A DNA stretch of 9,388 nucleotides from Methanobacterium sp. (GTDB taxonomy: Archaea; Methanobacteriota; Methanobacteria; Methanobacteriales; Methanobacteriaceae). The translations under genes and the position numbers were made by a program. Below, piece by piece: positions 5,870 to 9,388 of this stretch. The stretch is from assembly GCA_009712615.1 (NCBI GenBank), contig WASR01000016.1, positions 1 to 9,388 on the forward strand, written 5' to 3'. The stretch's first letter is position 1, and each line of letters opens with the position of its first letter. The notes beneath the pieces are model-generated. The model saw nothing but the letters and a program-made list of their open reading frames with translations. It was not told the origin of the DNA and ran no database searches.

Positions 5870-6328
5870 ATGGCGTTGAGTGCTGCGGAAAAGGATCGTC
5901 GCAAAGAGGCGCGCAAGGCTCGGGACCGCGCCCATAGCGCGCGATATCGGGAGGTTCGAGCCTTCGAGGAGGCCGAGGAGGCCAAGCTCACCGCTGAGTT
6001 TGGTCCGGAGATCGATGCTGCCTCGGAAGCCAAGGATGCGCTGTCGGCTGAGCGGCAGGCGAAGATCGAAGCCATCGACGACAAAATTCGCGCGTTGCAG
6101 GCGCAACGTGAGGCCGTCCGTGCCGCATATGAGCCTTTGATGAATGACGCAAGAGACCGCAGGCCGGCGGGCGGCGACCTCCGTAACGCGCGGAGGAATG
6201 AGGTTCAGCGGGAGGCGGCGCGACGCTATCCCGACATGGCCGGCGGAGGCAAGTGGAGTGCCGCAGCCTGGGGCGAGACGGAGTACGCCCGGAGCTTGCT
6301 CGGCCAGACCTCGACCGCAGAATCGTAA
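5870..6328 (+). CDS. Coiled-coil protein (152 residues)
   Basis: ATG 5870 follows AGGGGGA at 7 nt, 14 nt after the previous stop. Residues about 5-95 are one long charged helix rich in A, E, K and R (RRKEARKARDRAHSARYREV, later AKIEAIDDKIRALQAQREAV), so a dimeric coiled coil is likely. The C-terminal 55 residues are arginine- and glycine-rich and end ARSLLGQTSTAES. Such proteins serve as scaffolds or tethers, but nothing shows which. Last solid gene of the operon; no terminator is evident after it. Confidence 0.65.
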   Translation: MALSAAEKDRRKEARKARDRAHSARYREVRAFEEAEEAKLTAEFGPEIDAASEAKDALSAERQAKIEAIDDKIRALQAQREAVRAAYEPLMNDARDRRPAGGDLRNARRNEVQREAARRYPDMAGGGKWSAAAWGETEYARSLLGQTSTAES

Positions 6329-6339
6329 AAGAAGCCGTC

Positions 6340-6396
6340 ATGGGCGTCAATATGCATGTCAATGTCGAGGCGTGGGTGCGTAGCGTCCAGGGGTAA
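6340..6396 (+). CDS. Possible 18-residue micro-frame
   Basis: ATG 6340 lies 11 nt after the coiled-coil gene's stop with only a weak AAAGAAG ribosome site. It reads MGVNMHVNVEAWVRSVQG. It may be chance; noted because it follows the operon at the usual spacing. Confidence 0.15.
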   Translation: MGVNMHVNVEAWVRSVQG

Positions 6397-6404
6397 CGGC
6401 CGAG

Positions 6405-6626
6405 TCACGACACGTCAGGTATGAGCCGCCCGAGTAGCGCCTGATGCTCTGGGAGCAGTTCCGTCGAGTGGCAGGCGCCAGCTTTGCTTTCCCCATCGAC
6501 CCACTTTTCGCAGGCCTTCAGGGTCTCCGGATCGTCCTTGAGCTTTTGCCAGACTGCGCACCGGAGAGGTGTCCAGGCTCCGAGGGGCCATTTCGTGTAG
6601 GTGGATGACTTGCTCATGGGGAGCAT
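6405..6626 (-). CDS. Uncharacterised 73-residue protein on the opposite strand
   Basis: Runs against its neighbours. The possible starts at ATG 6626 and ATG 6617 lack a clear ribosome site. The protein looks genuine: an aromatic N-terminus (STYTKWPLGAWTPLRCAVWQ), then KLKDDPETLKACEKWVDGES and a short C-terminal helix (LLPEHQALLGRLI). Three cysteines do not form a known motif. It meets the plus-strand operon tail to tail. GGACA/TGTCC half sites lie at 6635-6652, just upstream of its start, so it could share control with the divergent unit at 6808. Confidence 0.45.
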   Translation of the reverse strand: MLPMSKSSTYTKWPLGAWTPLRCAVWQKLKDDPETLKACEKWVDGESKAGACHSTELLPEHQALLGRLIPDVS

Positions 6627-6807
6627 TAAGGCGCGGACAGGCCGCGGTGTCCAGGAGAACGGTGCTTTATTCGCGGTGCCGCGCCCCCGTTTTAGTTACG
6701 CCAGATGTCCATAGTGGATATATTTTTGTTGACTTATATACGCACCATGCGTATTATAAATCCATCGAAGGACGGGCGCCTCGCCGGATCAGGGGTGGAG
6801 AAGGAAA
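6627..6807 (+). promoter_or_regulatory. Regulatory region of the 6808-7482 operon
   Basis: A well-matched promoter TTGACT (6729-6734), 17 bp, TATTAT (6752-6757) predicts a start near 6763. Its spacer and -10 hold the perfect inverted repeat ATACGCA-CCA-TGCGTAT (6738-6754), a classical repressor position. Upstream is GATGTCCATAGTGGATATA (6704-6722), shared with the promoter at 7532, plus TGTCCAGG at 6648-6655 and GGACA at 6635-6639. The first gene's ribosome site is AAGGA just before ATG 6808. Confidence 0.6.
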
Positions 6808-7035
6808 ATGGGCTACCTGTGGTACAACCCTCTCGGCTTTACGAATACCGGCCTTTTTGTCGAATTCCCGGACGACAAAGCCGCAGTGATTGAAGACCTG
6901 GTCGCCGAATGCGGCAGTCCTTACATCCATGTCTATACCGGCAAAACTCCGAATCGCTTCGACGTCATCGGCTGGCAGGATCGGGGCCGGATTGACGGGT
7001 ACTGGTATGCCCAGCAGTACGGGGATCCGTCGTGA
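6808..7035 (+). CDS. Uncharacterised 75-residue protein
   Basis: ATG 6808 follows GAGAAGGA. The small protein is rich in aromatic and glycine residues (MGYLWYNPLGFTNTGLFVEF), with a short helix (DDKAAVIEDLVAECG) and strand-like IHVYTGKTPNRFDVIGWQD. This looks like a compact alpha/beta domain, with no recognised family. Its stop overlaps the next start as GTGA, so the two are translated together. Confidence 0.6.
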   Translation: MGYLWYNPLGFTNTGLFVEFPDDKAAVIEDLVAECGSPYIHVYTGKTPNRFDVIGWQDRGRIDGYWYAQQYGDPS

Positions 7036-7292
7036 GCCACAACAACCGGGGGCGCATCTCCTTGCGCCCCATCACCGGACGCTGGCGGCACCTCTGCCCG
7101 CCGGGCTGGTCCAGGTTGATGCAAGCTCTGGCTCTCGTCTATTTTAGAGACGCAATCCATTTCCCGAGCGGCGTCCTTGTCAGACACGCGCAGACCGGGC
7201 GACTATCTGTCTATGCCGGAGGAACTCTGCTGTCGATCGATCAGGACAAGGCAGAGGCTGCACTTTTGGGATTGGAGGCGCACGATGAATAA
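7032..7292 (+). CDS. Uncharacterised 86-residue protein (GTG start)
   Basis: GTG 7032 overlaps the previous TGA by 4 nt, with GGGGAT upstream. The first 25 residues are basic and proline-rich (MSHNNRGRISLRPITGRWRH); the rest is hydrophobic and strand-rich (LMQALALVYFRDAIHFPSGV, then LSVYAGGTLLSIDQ) and ends in an acidic helix. No motif is recognised. Its end overlaps the helix-turn-helix gene by 8 nt. Confidence 0.5.
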   Translation: MSHNNRGRISLRPITGRWRHLCPPGWSRLMQALALVYFRDAIHFPSGVLVRHAQTGRLSVYAGGTLLSIDQDKAEAALLGLEAHDE

Positions 7293-7482
7293 TGACGAAC
7301 AGCCCGTCGAGACCACTGAAGACGACCTCGCGCGACTGGTGAAAGAGTGGCGAGGGGAAATTCCGGTAAGCCGAGCCGCACAGATTCTGGGAATCCCCAA
7401 AAGGACTCTGGAGGGCATCGAGCAGGGGAGAAGCTTTCGGTACAACCGACTTCTGATTCTTGCCTTGCGGGCGTTCAGATAA
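7285..7482 (+). CDS. Small helix-turn-helix DNA-binding protein (65 residues)
   Basis: ATG 7285 has GGAGG 7 nt upstream. Residues about 27-62 form an XRE-like helix-turn-helix: EIPVSRAAQILGIPKRTLEG with IEQGRSF after it, then a closing helix (NRLLILALRAF). The AAxxLGIPKRTLExxEQGR pattern is the recognition helix and scaffold seen in Cro/C1-type repressors. The acidic N-terminal arm (NNDEQPVETTEDDLARLV) may be for dimerisation. It is last in an operon whose promoter carries an operator-like repeat in its spacer, so feedback control is plausible. A second, damaged protein of the same plan lies at 8079-8306. Confidence 0.7.
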   Translation: MNNDEQPVETTEDDLARLVKEWRGEIPVSRAAQILGIPKRTLEGIEQGRSFRYNRLLILALRAFR

Positions 7483-7508
7483 TCGCTCCGCAAAACCCAT
7501 ATGCCAGT

Positions 7509-7580
7509 TGTCCAGGGCGGACACCTTTCTCTTGATGCGATGTCCATGGTGGATATAATGGACACATCGAAAGAACGGGA
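7509..7580 (+). promoter_or_regulatory. Promoter and TGTCC/GGACA sites before 7591
   Basis: TTGATG (7532-7537), 16 bp, TATAAT (7554-7559), predicted start near 7565. TGTCCA (7541-7546) and TGGACA (7559-7564) form an inverted pair across the -10; TGTCC-AGGGC-GGACA (7509-7523) is another pair just upstream. The core GATGTCCATGGTGGATATA (7539-7557) repeats the element at 6704. Confidence 0.6.
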
Positions 7581-7590
7581 GATGTAAGAA

Positions 7591-7812
7591 ATGACCACAT
7601 ACCGCGCCGCCTACTACCAGTGGGCTGCCGACCAGGGACAGACAGTCCTCACCACCCCTGACCCGTCCGGGCTGGCCGCGGCTGACCTAATCGAAGCGGC
7701 CGTGGCGGAAGCCTACAATGGAGACTTCGCAAATAAGGATGGTGACGAGAGCCGTCTTAACGAAGTCGACCTTCGAGCCGGCTTGCGGATCGGCGAATGG
7801 ACGGATCGCTGA
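7591..7812 (+). CDS. Uncharacterised 73-residue acidic protein
   Basis: ATG 7591 is preceded by GGGAG about 8 nt upstream. The protein begins MTTYRAAYYQWAADQGQTVL, continues with an alanine-rich helix (LAAADLIEAAVAEAYNGDF) and ends acidic. No known domain. First gene after the second copy of the shared promoter element; 24 nt separate it from the next gene. Confidence 0.6.
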   Translation: MTTYRAAYYQWAADQGQTVLTTPDPSGLAAADLIEAAVAEAYNGDFANKDGDESRLNEVDLRAGLRIGEWTDR

Positions 7813-7836
7813 AGATAAGACCCAGAGGAGAGCGCA

Positions 7837-8082
7837 ATGTCGAAATCACCCGTACTGGACGACTGCACCCGCACCGCAAATATCATCGGCACCGCGACGA
7901 CGGCCGAGGAGGCCGCCAAGGTCTACCAAAGCTATTTCGCCGCCCGCACGCCTCTCGGAGACGGTGAATCGCTGACCGTCCCCGCTTACCAATACCGCCT
8001 GCTCCAAGATCTGTCGCTTGATGATCCTGATGATGCGGATGCGGTTGCGGATGCTGGCGGAGCGTGGGAGCCGCTTTTTTGA
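7837..8082 (+). CDS. Uncharacterised 81-residue acidic protein
   Basis: ATG 7837 follows GAGGAG at 6 nt. The product is acidic with an aspartate-rich C-terminus (LSLDDPDDADAVADAGGAWE) and an alanine/tyrosine helix (TAEEAAKVYQSYFAARTPLG). No motif is recognised. Its TGA overlaps a TTG (8079-8081) that would start the next gene, so the two are probably coupled. Confidence 0.6.
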   Translation: MSKSPVLDDCTRTANIIGTATTAEEAAKVYQSYFAARTPLGDGESLTVPAYQYRLLQDLSLDDPDDADAVADAGGAWEPLF

Positions 8083-8306
8083 CAGCCCTGGCAAAGACCG
8101 CCGAAGATGTCGCAGCATGGTAACGCCGCTTGGGCGTCAACGCGCTCCAGGCCGCCGCGATGCTTCGGATCCCGCCCCAGACCTCCCGCAATTTTCTCTA
8201 CGGGCGCGCGCAGTTGCGGGAAACCACGGCACTGCTCATGTGGTACATCGAGCAATATGGGGCGCCCGATGGAAGCCGGGAAATCAACGAAAAAGGGAGC
8301 CCATAG
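8079..8306 (+). pseudogene. Small helix-turn-helix gene with in-frame TAA at codon 15
   Basis: Read from TTG 8079, which overlaps the upstream stop by 4 nt, the frame gives LTALAKTAEDVAAW, then TAA (8121-8123), then RRLGVNALQAAAMLRIPPQT and SRNFLYGRAQLRET, ending at TAG 8306. The downstream part is a clear helix-turn-helix (AAxxLxIPPQTxxxFxxGR) followed by a closing helix (TALLMWYIEQYG), and WxRRLG just before it is a common lead-in in this family, so one base change to a stop is the simplest reading. No good start exists after the stop. It is too broken for a normal gene finder. The recognition region resembles the 65-residue protein at 7285. Confidence 0.55.
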
Positions 8307-8318
8307 AGGCTCCCTTTT
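8291..8318 (+). terminator. Strong intrinsic terminator, probably bidirectional
   Basis: AAAAGGGAGCC (8291-8301) pairs exactly with GGCTCCCTTTT (8308-8318) around a 6-nt loop. T-rich sequence follows on the plus strand and an A-run precedes it, so it can also stop transcription from the minus-strand nuclease unit. The TAG of the upstream gene (8304-8306) lies in the loop. Confidence 0.85.
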
Positions 8319-8408
8319 CTTACCCCGCTACGGCGGGGAAACTGCCATCACGGTTTGGCGCAAACCAAACACAATGGAGGGCTATCCCCGCAATGCGGGG
8401 GAACGAGC
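8316..8408 (-). repeat. Two GC hairpins resembling degenerate type I-E CRISPR repeats
   Basis: CCCCGC-TACG-GCGGGG (8323-8338) and CCCCGC-AAT-GCGGGG (8386-8400) start 63 bp apart, near the 61-bp unit of type I-E arrays. On the minus strand they read AGTTTCCCCGC...GCGGGGTAAG and CGTTCCCCCGC...GCGGGGATAGCCC, like the I-E consensus GTTCCCCGC...GCGGGGATAAACC. The two are not identical outside the stem. Between them lies GGTTTG-GCG-CAAACC (8352-8366), a third hairpin. No cas gene is present, so this could be only tandem stem-loops. Confidence 0.35.
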
Positions 8409-8423
8409 TGACAATATCACGCT

Positions 8424-9212
8424 CTACTCGCCCGCGCAGGCCTTTTTCTTCGCGAGATGCCACTTCCGCACATCCGCCAACCAGAGCGCGGGCTTCGCGG
8501 CCCGGTCGACCGTCGCCGGCAGCGGGAGCATTACCCCGGCCCGCCGGGCGCCCTCGGCAACGGTCGTTTCCCACGGCTCCAGCGGCCCCTTTGCGACGGG
8601 CTGCTGCGGCATGGCAAAGGCCAGCGCCTCGCCGGTCGCGGGGTCAAAAAGGACCTTCCAAAAGCCATCGGGCACGGTGACACCATGGCCGATCGTCGGC
8701 GGATTGGGACCAATGAATGGGCCGACCAGAACGACGACCGCCCCTCTGCTCCATGCCCACACCCTGACGGTCTCCTCCAGCCGCTCCCAGCCGGCCCGGT
8801 TCAGCCCCGGGAGCTGGGGAGCCATGTTCGCCATGCTGAAGCTGTCCGATAGCAGCGCGGCGTCGAAGGCGAAGTCCTCGGCCGGCGCCTGATGGCCCTT
8901 GTCATAACCGGACTTGGCATAGTCGGCCGGGACTGCGCGCCGACCGGTCAAAAACTCGTCAGGGTGAAAGTTGTTTTCCCGGATGTTGCACCCAAGCGTG
9001 TGGTCAGCGGTCAGCTTATAGGCGACCCACCGTGGAACCAGGGCCGCATTGTCGACACTGGCGGCATAGCCCTTGTGACAGACAAGCGTCGTGTCGGCAG
9101 GGGCCGTCAGTGCCGGCGTCCCGGTCTCATCGAGGACAGGGCAACCGGCGAAGGCGGGTAGCGCAAAAAGGAGAGCGAGGAGGATGGAGAGGACAAAATA
9201 AATCGAGCGCAT
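8424..9212 (-). CDS. Secreted DNA/RNA non-specific endonuclease (NucA/Serratia type)
   Basis: A 262-residue exported nuclease. ATG 9212 is chosen over an upstream ATG at 9227 because AAGGTG lies 5 nt before it. Residues 1-22 form a signal peptide (RSIYFVLSILLALLFALPAF) with likely cleavage after AFA. The beta-beta-alpha-metal core is complete: DKGH at 104-107 (the DRGH motif, H107 as general base), NMAPQ at 129-133, metal ligand N138 in LNRAGW and E146, spaced as in the Serratia nuclease. Four cysteines in the mature part could form disulfides, fitting an extracytoplasmic site. It would cut single- and double-stranded DNA and RNA, for nutrient scavenging, defence or spread. It starts 11 nt after the preceding gene's stop, implying an operon. 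Confidence 0.85.
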   Translation of the reverse strand: MRSIYFVLSILLALLFALPAFAGCPVLDETGTPALTAPADTTLVCHKGYAASVDNAALVPRWVAYKLTADHTLGCNIRENNFHPDEFLTGRRAVPADYAKSGYDKGHQAPAEDFAFDAALLSDSFSMANMAPQLPGLNRAGWERLEETVRVWAWSRGAVVVLVGPFIGPNPPTIGHGVTVPDGFWKVLFDPATGEALAFAMPQQPVAKGPLEPWETTVAEGARRAGVMLPLPATVDRAAKPALWLADVRKWHLAKKKACAGE

Positions 9213-9223
9213 GCAGCACCTTA

Positions 9224-9388
9224 TCATACCGTGGAGAGAGACGTCAGGTCATCGGCGTATCCGGAGACATCATGGTCGCCGACAGATTCCCACTGGGCCG
9301 GCCATGTCACCCGCCACTCAACAGCTTTCGCCGCTGGCACACGGCGATTGACGCCGGCTTGGGTGGTGTGCGGGGCGCGGTGAGCGAC
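9224..9388 (-). CDS. 3' end of an unknown gene upstream of the nuclease (partial)
   Basis: The frame is open from the window edge to TGA 9224-9226, giving 54 residues that include AVEWRVTWPAQWESVGDHDV and end in LTSLSTV. It sits 11 nt before the nuclease start in the same direction. An overlapping plus-strand frame is also open to the edge, so the call rests mainly on the operon-like spacing. The family cannot be told from this end. Confidence 0.4.
   Translation of the reverse strand, partial: VAHRAPHTTQAGVNRRVPAAKAVEWRVTWPAQWESVGDHDVSGYADDLTSLSTV

Noticed and set aside
1366..8123. Alternative genetic code explaining the in-frame stops
   Set aside because: TAA, TAG and TGA all serve as clear natural stops next to ribosome sites elsewhere in the window.
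8018..8892. Long plus-strand frames over the terminator and nuclease gene
   Set aside because: They cross a strong terminator and lie opposite the nuclease, whose motifs prove the minus strand is coding.
9290..9388. Plus-strand frame open to the right edge from ATG 9275
   Set aside because: No ribosome site; the minus-strand frame ends 11 nt before the nuclease start, which fits an operon better.
1..9388. Complete tRNA genes or insertion sequences
   Set aside because: No full cloverleaf and no transposase frame or terminal inverted repeats with target duplication were seen; only a 16-bp tRNA-3'-end-like segment at 2498.

Overview
The window looks like an accessory, prophage- or integrative-element-like segment of a GC-rich alphaproteobacterial genome. 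This assignment is inferred, not searched. It rests on an integrase of the type with a DUF6538-like N-terminus, GC-rich codon third positions, and dense runs of tiny genes with AGGAG-type ribosome sites and frequent GTG or TTG starts. Much of it is uncharacterised: only an integrase, a ribbon-helix-helix regulator, small helix-turn-helix proteins and a secreted nuclease can be named. The AT-rich patches (about 2450-2600, 3830-3960 and 6690-6770) are all regulatory.

Layout. Positions 1-324 hold nothing convincing; 325-750 (-) is an uncharacterised 141-residue protein. Positions 865-2412 (-) encode a full-length tyrosine recombinase whose frame is cut by one in-frame TGA just before the catalytic domain. 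Upstream of it (2440-2650) lie a perfect hairpin, a sequence resembling a tRNA 3' end (possible attachment-site trace) and a perfect 12-bp inverted repeat over a putative integrase promoter. Positions 2652-3830 (-) form a small-gene cluster led by a ribbon-helix-helix protein; one member carries an in-frame TAA and another a probable one-base deletion. A perfect 15-bp inverted repeat lies between this cluster and a divergent plus-strand operon at 3966-6328 of eight small genes, two of them with cysteine pairs suggesting zinc binding. A lone minus-strand gene follows at 6405-6626.

Two further plus-strand units, 6808-7482 and 7591-8306, have promoters that share an 18/19-bp element and the same predicted first transcribed bases. 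Each unit ends in a small helix-turn-helix gene, and the second of these is broken by an in-frame TAA. The second unit ends at a strong terminator. After it come two GC-rich hairpins, 63 bp apart, that resemble degenerate type I-E CRISPR repeats. A minus-strand pair closes the window: the 3' end of an unknown gene, then a secreted DNA/RNA non-specific endonuclease.

Taken together this reads as a mobile element in decay (three genes with single in-frame stops and one likely frameshift) that keeps elaborate, apparently intact control regions: a divergent early-type switch, two copies of one promoter architecture and two related small DNA-binding proteins. No complete known defence or conflict system is visible.
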